From Desulfococcaceae bacterium HSG8 (GTDB lineage Bacteria; Desulfobacterota; Desulfobacteria; Desulfobacterales; 4be13), in assembly GCA_030378015.1 (NCBI GenBank), contig JAUCGG010000013.1, positions 1 to 50,842 of the forward strand: a DNA stretch of 50,842 bases, in the 5' to 3' direction. Below are positions 1-10,542 of the stretch, piece after piece (position 1 is the first letter of the stretch; each line of letters starts with the position of its first letter). The position numbers were made by a program, and so were the translations under genes. Under the pieces are notes generated by a model. The model ran no database searches. It was not told the DNA's origin and worked only from the letters and a program-made list of their open reading frames with translations.

Positions 1-22
1 AAATTCATCCTGGAAAATCGGC

Positions 23-78
23 CCGGAGTGCAAAGCTTGCTTTGCGAGTCTTGCCGCAAAGCAAGCTTTGCACTCCGG
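23..78. repeat. Hairpin core of the GTGCAAAGC repeat family
   Basis: Near-perfect inverted repeat: GGAGTGCAAAGCTTGCTTTG on the left and its reverse complement on the right, with a loop of about 8 nt. The same core lies inside larger elements at 5609, 41430, 48468, 50333 and alone at 47359, so this is a solo core. No coding content. Confidence 0.85.
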
Positions 79-149
79 ACAATCTTTTTTGTAAAGTCTA
101 TTAATAAAGGGGCTGGTTCCTGACCTGCATCCCGGACGGATTTTCTGAT

Positions 150-740
150 ATGAAAAGACTGGAAACATTCAACCCGACGCAAATCGAAATTGTAAACACC
201 GCTGTGGCTATGTCTGAAGAACTTGTCAGTAATTTCTACAAGATGTCAGCAAGCCAGTGGCTCCGCCTCAAATACGATATAAAAACACTGACTGATCTTT
301 GTCAGAGCGAGATTGTTCAAGGGGCCTTTGCACAGGTTATCCGTTATGAAGGCAGGCGAAAGGACAGACACCTCACTTCTTCAACATATGATTTTTATAA
401 AATATGTATCCAGGATCACTCGATCCTGTCTGCATTGGAACGCTCTCCTGTGATCAGTCTCTTACCCTTTGCACTGTACATTGTCAGCCATGAACTTATC
501 CATATTGTCAGATTCAGCAAATTCCTCCAGAATTTTGACGCGTCTCCCACAGAGAAGATGGCGGAAGAGACACGGGTCCATGAAAATACTCATGAAATAC
601 TCATCACTGTCAGGATTCCGGGTCTGGAAGAAGTTCTTAATTTTTATAATAAATGGCGTCTGACATCTGAATTCGGCACGGATGGACCAGGAAACAGCAT
701 TAACAAAGGAAAAAACCATCTGTCGTTCTTGACAACATAA
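150..740 (+). CDS. Hypothetical protein with an HExxH motif
   Basis: Protein of 196 aa that I cannot assign to a named family. Residues 114-118 read HELIH, the zinc-metalloprotease HExxH pattern, preceded by a hydrophobic stretch (SLLPFALYIV). It is followed about 20-30 residues later by acidic and His residues (EE at 139-140, HE at 144-145, HE at 148-149) that could supply further ligands. No signal peptide is visible; the N-terminus is hydrophilic. The start ATG has only a weak purine-rich upstream sequence. It lies upstream of the FmdB-like and groESL genes on the same strand with a 114-bp gap, so a shared role in protein quality control is possible but is only inferred from position. The C-terminal 25 residues are low in conserved-looking features. 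Confidence 0.7.
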   Translation: MKRLETFNPTQIEIVNTAVAMSEELVSNFYKMSASQWLRLKYDIKTLTDLCQSEIVQGAFAQVIRYEGRRKDRHLTSSTYDFYKICIQDHSILSALERSPVISLLPFALYIVSHELIHIVRFSKFLQNFDASPTEKMAEETRVHENTHEILITVRIPGLEEVLNFYNKWRLTSEFGTDGPGNSINKGKNHLSFLTT

Positions 741-854
741 AATCACGCCCTATATTTAAATCCAAAAGCTGGAATGACCTGAAAAAACATTGAAGAATGG
801 TGTGTTTCTTCTTATTTTAACTGAAATTTTTTTGAGAGCAGGAGGTTTTTCAAA

Positions 855-1127
855 ATGCCGATCTACGAATATGAATGTACCGGATGCGGAGAAATTGAGG
901 AAGTCATGCAGAAGTTTTCTGATTCGCCGCTGACAACATGCAGGCACTGTTCAGGAGAGCTTCACAAGCTGATTTCTCATAGTGCCTTCCATCTGAAAGG
1001 AAGCGGATGGTATGTAACTGACTATGCAGGCAAATCCGAGAACAGTTCCAATACCTCGAAGAAAAAAGAGGAGAAAACATCGCCATCTGATAAAAAAGAC
1101 TCAGGAACTGCTGATAAAGCATCGTGA
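855..1127 (+). CDS. FmdB-family zinc ribbon protein
   Basis: Protein of 90 aa. The N-terminal MPIYEYECTGCG and the second pair CRHC form the CxxC...CxxC zinc ribbon of the FmdB/putative regulatory family (known family; function poorly defined). It is followed by the usual AFHLKGSGWYVTDY segment and a charged Ser/Lys-rich tail. An excellent ribosome binding site (GGAGG at 841-845) sits 9 nt before the ATG. The gene lies just upstream of groES, an arrangement seen often in delta-proteobacteria, but a 133-bp gap separates them, so groES may have its own promoter. Confidence 0.9.
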   Translation: MPIYEYECTGCGEIEEVMQKFSDSPLTTCRHCSGELHKLISHSAFHLKGSGWYVTDYAGKSENSSNTSKKKEEKTSPSDKKDSGTADKAS

Positions 1128-1260
1128 CAGTACGCCCCTGCTCAATTCCGTCAAATCTTTAATCCCCCGGCGTCCGGAGGAAAAAATATAGCGGCAGAGT
1201 TGATAATATAAACAACAAGGAAGTTTGATTCAACAGAGTTGAAAAAAAGGAGATTTGAAA

Positions 1261-1548
1261 ATGAGACTCAGACCTTTGCAGGATCGAATCTTGGTACAGC
1301 GCGTTAAGGAAGAGACAAAAACCAAAGGAGGTATCATTATTCCTGATACTGCCAAAGAAAAACCGGTAGAAGGAAAAATTGTTGCCGTTGGTAATGGTAA
1401 GGTGAAGGATGACGGCACCAGAATTGCTCTTGAAGTCAAGGAAGGAGACCGTATTCTCTTCGGAAAATACTCCGGTACCGAGGTAAAAGTCGAAGGCGAG
1501 GAATATCTGATCATGCGCGAAGACGACATCCTGGGAATTATCGAATAA
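1261..1548 (+). CDS. groES: Co-chaperonin GroES
   Basis: Protein of 95 aa, normal family length. It forms the heptameric lid of the GroEL folding chamber in the cytoplasm. [15 protein letters not shown] is the classic start; the mobile loop ([20 protein letters not shown]) and the C-terminal [13 protein letters not shown] are intact. I chose ATG 1261 because GGAG at 1249-1252 is 8 nt upstream; an in-frame TTG at 1255 would overlap that spacing. groEL follows after 35 bp, so the two are one operon. I see no CIRCE inverted repeat in the 133 bp upstream, so HrcA control is not evident; a heat-shock sigma promoter is possible but I could not identify one. Confidence 0.97.
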   Translation: MRLRPLQDRILVQRVKEETKTKGGIIIPDTAKEKPVEGKIVAVGNGKVKDDGTRIALEVKEGDRILFGKYSGTEVKVEGEEYLIMREDDILGIIE

Positions 1549-1565
1549 TACATCATTTTATATAA

Positions 1566-3227
<1,662 letters not shown>

Positions 3228-3280
3228 AATTGATCAGCCCGTATTTGTTCGGCCGTAAAAGCGGTTTAATATAAAAAAAA

Positions 3281-3317
3281 GTCCCTTATGCCTGTTCGGG
3301 TGTAAGGGGCTTTTTTA
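3281..3317 (+). terminator. Rho-independent terminator of groESL
   Basis: GTCCCTTA and TAAGGGGC pair (one G-T wobble) around a loop of about 14 nt, followed directly by a TTTTTT run, 53 bp after the groEL stop. An A-run precedes the stem, so it may also work in reverse. Confidence 0.85.
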
Positions 3318-3324
3318 TTTGGGT

Positions 3325-3376
3325 TCCCGGCATCAATGCCGGGGCTGAAAGCCGAAGCAGGCTGAAGCCAGCTTTA
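3325..3376. repeat. GC-rich GGGCTGAAAGCC repeat, copy 1
   Basis: Contains GGGGCTGAAAGCC followed by AGCAGGCTGAAGCCAGCTT. The same block recurs at 18323-18373 and, in longer form, at 20793-20905. It lies just after the groEL terminator. Confidence 0.75.
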
Positions 3377-3438
3377 ACCTCTGGCAATATAGCTTTTAGG
3401 TTTTCCGGGACGGTATGAAAAAGCGGAAGATATTACAA

Positions 3439-3489
3439 TGTAGAACAATTTTTCAAATTGTTTTAAACAAGTTGAAAAATTGTTCTACA
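3439..3489. repeat. Palindromic element TGTAGAACAA, copy 1
   Basis: Inverted repeat with arms TGTAGAACAATTTTTCAA and TTGAAAAATTGTTCTACA around an AT-rich centre. The second copy is the core of the 126-bp element at 36564-36689. In both copies the right arm is followed by CAGCCTG. Confidence 0.85.
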
Positions 3490-3536
3490 GCCTGAAAATA
3501 TGAAGATGCCTTTTTTCACAAAATTTTTTACCATAA

Positions 3537-3710
3537 GGGTGTAATTAAAAGTGTTAGGCAGCCCTTGTTCCCAGACTCCGTTTGGGAACACACCTGCTTG
3601 GCAAACTCTGTTTGCAAAACGGAGTTTTGCGTGCAATTGCGTTCCCAAACGGAGTTTGGGAACGAGACTGCTCATCTTAACACTTTTAATTGCACTTTTA
3701 ATTGCACCCT
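3537..3710. repeat. Long palindromic element with TGCAATTAAAAGTGTTA-type ends, copy 1
   Basis: Ends are GTGTAATTAAAAGTGTTA on the left and TAACACTTTTAATTGCAC on the right. Inside are paired arms rich in TTCCCAAACGGAGTTTGGGA and a CAAAACGGAGTTTTG hairpin. A related copy is at 50165-50325. The following stretch 3757-3900 holds a diverged relative (CTCGTTCC...GGGAACGAG). No gene is seen between groEL and 4063. Confidence 0.8.
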
Positions 3711-3935
3711 AAAGGGAGCATTTCCCAAAACAGTTTAATTATAAATTAAATATGTTACTCGTTCCAGATTCCGCCTGGGAACGCATCTTGCAAGGCTCTG
3801 CCTTGCGAGGCATTCCGCTTAACTCACTGATTCTAAGCTGAAATACGAGGAAGAGCCTCTGCAAATGCATTCCCAGACAGAAGCCCCGGGAACGAGAATT
3901 TCCTACTTTTTGGGAATGCGCCCCTTTAACTTTAA

Positions 3936-4054
3936 GGTGATTTCCAATAAAAAACATACCGGATCAAAGTTTGCAGTTCCGCCTTCAGGCGGCATAACAC
4001 CGCCTGAAGGCGGAACTACAAACTGCACTTGTATATTCTTTTCCGGAAATCACC
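3936..4054. repeat. MITE-like element with GGTGATTTCC ends, copy 1
   Basis: Terminal inverted repeats GGTGATTTCC and GGAAATCACC. TAA sits outside both ends, which may be a 3-bp target duplication. The interior holds a GCCTTCAGGCGG hairpin. The second copy, at 50486-50611, has the same ends and the same flanking TAA. Confidence 0.8.
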
Positions 4055-4062
4055 TAAAGGAT

Positions 4063-5163
4063 TCAGGGGGATTTTTCCTCACGATAAACCAGTTCCCATC
4101 CTTTATAAACCAGCACCAGCTTTTTCAGTGTGATATTCTGTAAAAATTTTTTCACCCTGTCATCATTTCCATACTTCTGTAGCTGTTCTTCTGCGGACTG
4201 AATTTTTTCCTGAAGCAGTTCGTCACTGAATTTACCCCGGGGAATATATTTAAGTTCTATCAGATACGCAAACCGCATATCGGGAAATTTCGCAAGAAAA
4301 GGCTCCAGCCAGAGATCCGCAAATCCCTTAGATGTTTCATGCTCGGAAGAGGTAAGAAAGAAATCCGTGACATTCAGGTATGCGAGTAAAAATCCCTGGA
4401 TCATTTTTTCCCCCTCGAGATAGTCCCGCACAGATGTCTTTTCCGTATCTCTTCGGTAAGAAAATCAAAGACAGCCTGCCATTCGCCCTGATATGCCATA
4501 TCGCCGACAAGGTCGGCAAACTTCCAAAGATCGGTGCGGAAGATATCCGCGTCACGGAACGCGTCACGGAAGTAGCTGTACATCAGTTTTTCCACAGTGC
4601 GGTTGGGAATGCGGAGTACGGGGTCTGCCTTTCCTGATGCCGCCAAAACTTAATAAGCCGAAGTAGAAAAGGAGAGAAATGAAATTTTCCAGGTCTGTAA
4701 GCCGTTCCAAGGGAAAGCTTGGTTCCACTTTGCAGACCGTCTCCCCGGTCTCCGTGATACGCTGCAACTGGCTGAAGTTTCCGTTCAGTTTCTGATCGGT
4801 CAGCATGAGATGACGCAGTTTGCCGTAGTCAATGCGGATATTCTGGTCAATCAGTTCGTCAGGCAGCGCACCACTTTTAACTGCCTCTCTGATAAAATAA
4901 AGCACCATATCCGAATTGAATATCCGGACGTCCGCGTCTTTCGAAAAACGGTAGCTGTCATACCATTCTTTCATCAGTTCCAGGCAGAATTCCGTATCCA
5001 GGGATTTCCCGAACCGTCTCGGCCGGATTAAGAAAAGGTAATAAGAAGAAAATTCCAGGATCGGGATAAATTTAGTTTTATCCACGTAATACAGGTTATT
5101 GTATCTGATTTTTTCAAAATCAGCTATGCCGTAGGGGATTCGTTTTACATTTTTCGGGATCAT
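4063..5163 (-). pseudogene. Broken AAA-ATPase-like / PD-(D/E)XK nuclease family gene
   Basis: Three consecutive reading frames together match the AAA-ATPase-like (DUF1703-associated) family of mobile, often multicopy proteins. The N-terminal part has KRIPYGIADFEKIRYNNLYY, VDKTKFIPILE and LIRPRRFGKSL (Walker-A-like). It then jumps directly to KEWYDSYRFS, so about 150 or more family residues are missing. Near 4640 the frame shifts after GLLSFGG to SGKADPVLRIPN, and near 4430 it shifts again to VRDYLEGEKMIQGFLLAYL. The C-terminal part keeps the nuclease-like segment FAYLIELKYIPRG (E-x-K). The start has a good site (AAGGAGATACC before ATG on the minus strand). An internal deletion plus two frameshifts make it almost certainly non-functional. 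Confidence 0.85.
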
Positions 5164-5473
5164 GGTATCTCCTTTCCGACCCGATTCTCTTTATATGAAA
5201 AAGCGCGATAAGCAAATTTTTCAAGTTCGGGATTGAAGGAATCAATAAGCTTTTCCAACTCTTATAACCTGTTTTGGGGTTTGCCGTTTTCATTCAACGG
5301 GAAATCAGATTCGGGGACAGTCGGCTATTAATTTGAGTGTGACCAAAATAAAACATATATCTGAAAAACAGGCAGATATTAAAGAAACCTCTGTAACGGA
5401 AAACAGGAACTACGGTTGTCTCCTTTGATAAAAGTTGACCATGATGATTTTTATGATAATATAAGTGCAGGCA

Positions 5474-5603
5474 CTGGTTCAGTTCAATGGGAAATCATGT
5501 AAAATCAGCATGTTAGATATGCACACCGGAAAATACGACAACTGGCTGTTTTTTTTAGGTAAATCCGGGAAATTTCCTGAAAAATCCCATTGAACTGAAC
5601 CAG
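5474..5603. repeat. MITE-like element with perfect 19-bp inverted ends
   Basis: Left end CTGGTTCAGTTCAATGGGA and right end TCCCATTGAACTGAACCAG are perfect reverse complements 130 bp apart outer to outer. No other copy is seen in the window. The 310 bp before it (5164-5473) show no gene or clear structure. Confidence 0.85.
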
Positions 5604-5608
5604 TCCCT

Positions 5609-5764
5609 AAGTGCTCCGTTTCAGAAATAATGTCAGGATTATAAATCCCGCGGAGTGCAAAGCTTGCTTTGCGGGAATCCCGGGCTGGCGCAAAGCAAGC
5701 TTTGCACTCCGCGCGTCGGAAAATTTTCTGTATAACCTGTTCATTATTTCTGAAACGGAGCACT
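5609..5764. repeat. MITE-like element GTGCTCCGTTTCAGAAA, copy 1 (full)
   Basis: Inverted ends AAGTGCTCCGTTTCAGAAAT and its complement enclose the GGAGTGCAAAGCTTGC hairpin core. Other full copies: 41430-41553, 48576-48719, 50333-50485; partial left ends at 33429 and 36282. Reading frames across it (for example LRFRNN-type peptides) are artefacts of the palindrome. Confidence 0.9.
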
Positions 5765-5905
5765 ACTACACCGATTCGTAAATTCCTCCCCCCTTTTTAA
5801 AGGGGAGCCGGGGGGATTTCTGCCGTAACACCTTTTTTTAGCAACGTAAAATCCCCCCGGCCCCCTTTAAAAAGGGGGGGACGAACTTAAAAAGTGGTGT
5901 ACTAC
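5764..5905. repeat. MITE-like element with CCCCCCTTTTTAAAGGGG arms, copy 1
   Basis: Two internal arms of the type CCCCTTTAAAAAGGGG with GCCGGGGGGATTT on one side and AAATCCCCCCGGC on the other. Outer ends are TACTACACC and GGTGTACTA. The sister copy is 40507-40652, with TAGTACATCA ends. It abuts the previous element directly. Confidence 0.85.
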
Positions 5906-6002
5906 AGATGAATGCAGATGAATTGATACCATTTTAACCCGATTCATGAACATCCGTTTTCCATATTCAAAGTTGATTTTCAAGTATCAATTCATTTGCA
6001 TT

Positions 6003-6078
6003 GAAGCCATAACAAAAATCGTAGATGAACTGCATCACTGTTACAGGGACATAAAGATAAAATCAATCCCTTCTTATG
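6003..6078 (+). pseudogene. Duplicated internal fragment of the small gene at 6980
   Basis: About 76 bp matching 7016-7091 with three mismatches by eye. In the intact gene this segment encodes EAITKIVDELHHCYRGIKIK and the next few residues. The fragment has no start of its own and runs into the beginning of the HigB-like frame. The two copies form direct repeats on either side of the HigBA-like pair. Confidence 0.85.
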
Positions 6079-6399
6079 TGCCTGATCAGAGAGTACATTT
6101 CTAATTTAGCCCCGACAGATCAGAAACAGGTGATTTCCGTACTTAAACTTATTCTTGAAAAAGGTGATCCCTTCAACAAACAAAAATTCAGGCATATAGG
6201 CGAACAGGTTTATGAAATAAAAACACGTAACGGAATCAGAATCTTATGTTTTAAAGGAGAGCCTGTTTCAGACAGGTCACTGATTCTTACGCATGGTTTT
6301 TATAAGCCTCAGAAAAAAGTGTTAGCACGAGAAAAAAACAAAACTTTGAAGTGGCGAAAACTTTATTTTGAAGGTCCGGTAAATATCGTTGATATTTAA
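6076..6399 (+). CDS. HigB-like toxin (RelE/ParE superfamily, Gp49-related)
   Basis: Protein of 107 aa. The segment YEIKTRNGIRILCFKG, then ILTHGFYKPQKKVLAREK, matches HigB-type mRNA-cleaving toxins (known family). The order toxin first, antitoxin second, with a 36-bp gap, is also typical of higBA. Family members usually carry some 15 more residues before the ISNLAPTDQKQV helix. Here the start codon lies exactly at the edge of a duplicated foreign fragment (6003-6078), so the native N-terminus may be lost and activity is uncertain. Confidence 0.8.
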   Translation: MCLIREYISNLAPTDQKQVISVLKLILEKGDPFNKQKFRHIGEQVYEIKTRNGIRILCFKGEPVSDRSLILTHGFYKPQKKVLAREKNKTLKWRKLYFEGPVNIVDI

Positions 6400-6435
6400 T
6401 CCGTTTATATTAAAATTAAAAGGAGTCACCTAACT

Positions 6436-6810
6436 ATGAAAACAAAAGACTGGTTTAAAAACATGCTTGATGAATTTCAGGATGATTCTGATTTTCGCCT
6501 TGAAACGCTTATTCTAAATCTTACAGAAAAGATTTGTGAGATAATGAAACAGAAGTCTGTTGACAACGCAGGTTTATCAGAATTACTTAACATTCCAAAG
6601 CCCGCTGTGACGGAGATGCTGGAGGGGAATTCGGATTTTCCCCTTAAAACATTGTTATCCGTTGCAGACGCTCTGAATCACGATTTGGAGATCAGTTTCA
6701 GAGAAAAAAAAAGAAATGTCGTGGAACTGAGACCGATACTTGATAAGCGGGTACGATCTGATGGAAAACAGAACAAGCAGGAACTGAAGAATAACATAGC
6801 TATGGGCTGA
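6436..6810 (+). CDS. HigA-like antitoxin, XRE helix-turn-helix
   Basis: Protein of 124 aa. A Cro/C1-type HTH is readable around residues 40-75: GLSELLNIPKPAVTEMLEG then PLKTLLSVADALNHDLEI. Antitoxins of this kind bind and inhibit the cognate toxin and repress the operon. A ribosome binding site (AAAAGGAG, 6417-6424) lies 11 nt before the ATG. It follows the HigB-like gene by 36 bp. The basic C-terminal tail (residues 100-124) is longer than in minimal HigA proteins. Confidence 0.8.
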   Translation: MKTKDWFKNMLDEFQDDSDFRLETLILNLTEKICEIMKQKSVDNAGLSELLNIPKPAVTEMLEGNSDFPLKTLLSVADALNHDLEISFREKKRNVVELRPILDKRVRSDGKQNKQELKNNIAMG

Positions 6811-6979
6811 GTCACCACAGTTCAGCAGATGGCGATTTTCCATTTTAATACAGGCGATTCCCAGGCGACTTTGAAGCCAGCAAAGTGGCAGTGAATATTG
6901 CAAGTATCAGACGATGGAAGACGGAATGATTCTGAGCAGATCAGAAGTCACAGAGATAATAAAAAAGGAGAATTTTCCA

Positions 6980-7234
6980 ATGGCTCAGGCTGAACTTTCA
7001 GATAAAAATCTGGCAGAAGCCATAACAAAAATCGTAGATGAACTACATCACTGTTACAGGGGCATAAAGATAAAATCAATCCCTTCATATGAAGATGAGG
7101 ATTTTACCCTTGAAGTCAGAATCCCCGGAAACTTTTCCGAGGATGAAGTTCTGAACAGATGCCATATGGAGTGCATCAGAGCAGAAGATGAATTTGACGT
7201 GTTTATTCTTCCGAAAGTTGTTTACGGAAGATAA
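6980..7234 (+). CDS. Small acidic protein, type A of a three-member family
   Basis: Protein of 84 aa, function unknown. I chose ATG 6980 because GGAG (6967-6970) is 9 nt upstream; a longer frame from 6914 lacks a site. Its layout (helix LAEAITKIVDELH, strand IKIKSIP, acidic strand TLEVRIP, helix, then DVFILP) parallels the small proteins at 24726 and 28099, which are partners of HEPN genes. Here no HEPN gene is adjacent; the neighbours are the HigBA-like pair and a hairpin. An antitoxin-like or RNase-partner role is inferred only from the relatives. Confidence 0.65.
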   Translation: MAQAELSDKNLAEAITKIVDELHHCYRGIKIKSIPSYEDEDFTLEVRIPGNFSEDEVLNRCHMECIRAEDEFDVFILPKVVYGR

Positions 7235-7239
7235 AGAAA

Positions 7240-7328
7240 GGAGTGCGGAAATGGAGCCGCTAGGCGGAATTTTCGCGGCCAGCCGAAAAGCGCGAAAAAT
7301 TCGCCTAGCGGCTCCATTTCCGCACTCC
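7240..7328. repeat. Long hairpin GGAGTGCGGAAATGGAGCCG, copy 1
   Basis: An 89-bp near-perfect inverted repeat. The left arm GGAGTGCGGAAATGGAGCCG and following TAGGCGGAATTTTCGCG pair with the right arm. The second copy is 41330-41414, with a different loop. Confidence 0.9.
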
Positions 7329-7392
7329 ATTTCCGGCAAAAGCCATACATCCCAAATTTCAGACCAACCCGCTTACTTTGGAGGAACAATTC

Positions 7393-10300
7393 ATGATCCG
7401 TTTTTTTGCACACCATCCCACAGCCGCAAACCTGCTGATGCTGATTTTTATTGTCATCGGAGTATTCAGCATCTCATCACTTCGCAGGGAAACTTTCCCT
7501 GATTTTTCTGCTGACCAGGTTGAAGTCCGGGTTCTCTACCCCGGGGCAACTGCCGAGGAAGTTGAAGAAACCATCTGTCAGCGCATCGAAGATGTTGTGG
7601 ACGGAATCAACTATGTTGAAGAAATCCGCTCAGACGCACGGGAGAATATAGGCTCGGTTGTCATTGAAATGCAGGAAGGGAAGGACTTCAGGCAGTTTAT
7701 CGAAGATATTAAAACCGAAGTCGAAGCAATTGACGATTTCCCGGATCAGGCCGAAGCCCCGGTTATCAAAGAGCTTGGCCGAACTGACCAGGTGATATCC
7801 GTAGCCGTAACCGGTCCCATGTCCGAGTCGGATTTAAAGGCATATTGCGAAGATATAAAAACGAGGCTGCAACAGAAAGATGCGATATCCCTGGTGGCAA
7901 TACACGGGTTTTCCGATCACCAGGTACGCATACAACTCCCGGAGCAGGCTCTGAGGCAATACGGCCTTTCCATAACAGATATCGCAGACGCGGTTTCCAG
8001 GCAAAGCGTGGATCTTCCGTCAGGATCGCTTGAAACTTCGGACAGGGAAATTCTCATACGCTTTAAAGATGAACGCCGCACCCCGATGGAATTTGAAGAC
8101 CTTGTGGTTATTGCAGGGAAATCGGGAGCGGAAATCCGCCTGGGGGATATTGCTTCGATCCGGGACGTATTTGAACTGGATGAAGATAAAATCTATTTTA
8201 ACGGGCAGAGAGCCGGTCTTTTGCAGATCACAAAGACCAAATCAGAAGACGCTCTGAAGATTGTTGATGCTGTGAAAGCATTCCTGGAAAAAGAGGAAAA
8301 AGTCAAACCTCCGACAGTTCGGTTTACGCTTACCCAGGATGTTTCTTCCATTGTGCGGGACCGTTTGCAAATGCTGGGTAAAAACGGCTTACAGGGGCTG
8401 GTACTGGTTTTCTTTACCATGTGGCTTTTCTTCAGCTTCAAATTCTCATTCTGGGTGGCAATGGGCCTGCCGGTCTCCTTCCTGGGCGCGTTTTTCTTTA
8501 TACCGCATATTGATTATTCCCTGAATATGCTGACAATGGTGGGCCTTCTCATTGCCCTGGGCCTGCTGATGGATGATGCGATTGTGATTTCCGAAAACAT
8601 TGCCACGCATCTTAAAAAAGGCAAATCAGCTTTCCAGGCAGCAGTTGACGGAACCAGTGAAGTAAAAATCGGGGTTCTCTCCTCCTTTCTGACAACTGTA
8701 TGTGTCTTCGGGCCCATTTCGTTCCTCGAAGGCTCCCTGGGTAAGATATTGAAGGTTATACCTGTCATCCTGATTCTCGTGCTTGTTGTAAGCCTTGTGG
8801 AAGCTTACTGCATATTGCCGTGTCACCTTGCCCATGCTTTGAAACACCATAATCCGAAAAAACAGGGCAGGTTCAGGAAAAAATTTGATGCAGGGGTTGA
8901 ATGGCTTCGCGACAGTGTTATGGGGCCCATCGCGGATTTTGCCGTTACGTGGCGATATGTTTTTGCAAGTCTTACAGTTGCCGCATTTATAATCTCCGCA
9001 GGAATGATGGCATCCGGGGTTCTCAAGTTCCAGGCATTCCCTGATATCGACGGGGATGTTATCGAGGCAAGGATTCTCATGCCCCAGGGAACAACCCTGG
9101 CACGTACCGAGGCTGTTGTGAAACGCATGACAGGTGCGCTGGATAAAGTTGACGAAGAATTCACCCCGCTCCAGCCCGGGCAGAAAAGCCTTGTTGAAAA
9201 TGTCTCCGTGCAGTTCAACAAAAACAAGGATGCTTATGAAACAGGCCCCCATGTTGCTACGATCAGCGCAGACCTTTTGAAAGCTGAAAATCGGAATGCC
9301 CGTGTGGATGACGTGCTGAACTCATGGCGGGAAAAGGCAGGGAATATTCCTGATGTGATTTTTGTGAAATATGCGGAACCTGCCATCGGACCCGCGGGCA
9401 TTCCCATTGAAATCCGCTTGAAGGGAGATGATCTTGAAGAACTGAAAGCTGCCGCGCTGAAAACCCGGGACTGGTTCAGCAGATTCAGAGGAGTTTTTGA
9501 TGTTTTCGACGACCTGCGTCCCGGGAAGCCCGAAGTGCGAATCCGCATGAGAGAAGGTGCTGCCTCGGCAGGTCTGAATGCGCAACTGATCGCCTCCCAA
9601 CTGAGAACAGCTTATTACGGGAAAACCGTGAGTGAAATTCAACTGGGCCCTGAATCATATGAAATTGATGTGCGTCTCAGGGATGAAGATCAGGACAGCC
9701 TGGCAGACCTGGAACATTTTCATATTACCCTTCCGGACGGAAAACAGGTTCCCATAAGCTCGGTTGCAGTTCTCGAAACGGGCCGGGGCTATGCCCGGAT
9801 CGCACGCGTTAACGGGCAGCGCGCTGTGACTGTCCAGGGAAATCTTGATCCCAAGATGACAAATGCTGCCGAGATTACCCGCATTTTCAGGAAAAAATTA
9901 TTACCCGGAATAGAGAAGCAGTTTCCGTCTGTCCGTGTATCCGTCGAAGGCGAATCCAAAAAATCGGAAAAAACAGGAAGTTCCATGATGCGCGGTTTCC
10001 TGATCGGGCTTATCGGCATATTTATTTTACTCAGCTTCCAGTTCCGCAGCTATGTCGAACCGCTCATCGTGATGGTCGCGATTCCCTTTGCCCTGATAGG
10101 CGTGGTATGGGGACATCTGCTTATGGGGCTTGATCTCTGTATGCCGAGCATGATGGGGTTCGTATCCCTTGCCGGGATCGTGGTCAATGACTCCATCCTG
10201 CTGGTGGAGTTTATAAAAACCAGGAGGCGGGAAGGCATGACAATTCCCGAGGCAGCCTGCAATGCCAGCCGGGAGCGTTTCCGGGCTGTGATGCTTACTT

Positions 10301-10491
10301 CCCTTACCACCATAGCAGGGCTGACTCCTCTTCTTGCAGAGAAAAGCTTGCAGGCGCAAATCCTGATTCCCCTGGCCGCAAGCATCATCTTCGGGATTAT
10401 GGCTTCGACTGTTCTCGTGCTGGTTATCATTCCGTCTTTATATACGATACTGGGGGATCTGGGGCTTGCTGTGAAGGTGGAGGATATGTAA
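7393..10491 (+). CDS. RND-family efflux pump inner membrane subunit (AcrB/MexB-like)
   Basis: Protein of 1032 aa, standard length for hydrophobe/amphiphile-type RND transporters, which use proton flow to expel substrates through a tripartite channel. It starts MIRFFAHHPTAANLL, with GGAGG 8 nt before ATG 7393. The porter signature ETFPDFSADQVEVRVLYPGA follows TM1. TM4 carries LLIALGLLMDDAIV, the proton-relay Asp pair. The second half has TM7 (YVFASLTVAAFIISAG) and TM10 with GIVVNDSILLVEF. There is no periplasmic adaptor (HlyD-like) or TolC-like gene in the window, so partners must be elsewhere. The last residues (VKVEDM) and about 150 bp downstream recur at 29156, fused to a PIN toxin. Confidence 0.95.
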   Translation: MIRFFAHHPTAANLLMLIFIVIGVFSISSLRRETFPDFSADQVEVRVLYPGATAEEVEETICQRIEDVVDGINYVEEIRSDARENIGSVVIEMQEGKDFRQFIEDIKTEVEAIDDFPDQAEAPVIKELGRTDQVISVAVTGPMSESDLKAYCEDIKTRLQQKDAISLVAIHGFSDHQVRIQLPEQALRQYGLSITDIADAVSRQSVDLPSGSLETSDREILIRFKDERRTPMEFEDLVVIAGKSGAEIRLGDIASIRDVFELDEDKIYFNGQRAGLLQITKTKSEDALKIVDAVKAFLEKEEKVKPPTVRFTLTQDVSSIVRDRLQMLGKNGLQGLVLVFFTMWLFFSFKFSFWVAMGLPVSFLGAFFFIPHIDYSLNMLTMVGLLIALGLLMDDAIVISENIATHLKKGKSAFQAAVDGTSEVKIGVLSSFLTTVCVFGPISFLEGSLGKILKVIPVILILVLVVSLVEAYCILPCHLAHALKHHNPKKQGRFRKKFDAGVEWLRDSVMGPIADFAVTWRYVFASLTVAAFIISAGMMASGVLKFQAFPDIDGDVIEARILMPQGTTLARTEAVVKRMTGALDKVDEEFTPLQPGQKSLVENVSVQFNKNKDAYETGPHVATISADLLKAENRNARVDDVLNSWREKAGNIPDVIFVKYAEPAIGPAGIPIEIRLKGDDLEELKAAALKTRDWFSRFRGVFDVFDDLRPGKPEVRIRMREGAASAGLNAQLIASQLRTAYYGKTVSEIQLGPESYEIDVRLRDEDQDSLADLEHFHITLPDGKQVPISSVAVLETGRGYARIARVNGQRAVTVQGNLDPKMTNAAEITRIFRKKLLPGIEKQFPSVRVSVEGESKKSEKTGSSMMRGFLIGLIGIFILLSFQFRSYVEPLIVMVAIPFALIGVVWGHLLMGLDLCMPSMMGFVSLAGIVVNDSILLVEFIKTRRREGMTIPEAACNASRERFRAVMLTSLTTIAGLTPLLAEKSLQAQILIPLAASIIFGIMASTVLVLVIIPSLYTILGDLGLAVKVEDM

Positions 10492-10542
10492 CGTTGCGGT
10501 ATGGGACACGGATATACACGGATGCACACGGATTTTTATTTT

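Noticed and set aside
1128..1260. CIRCE operator upstream of groES
   Set aside because: I looked for TTAGCACTC-N9-GAGTGCTAA and found no convincing match.
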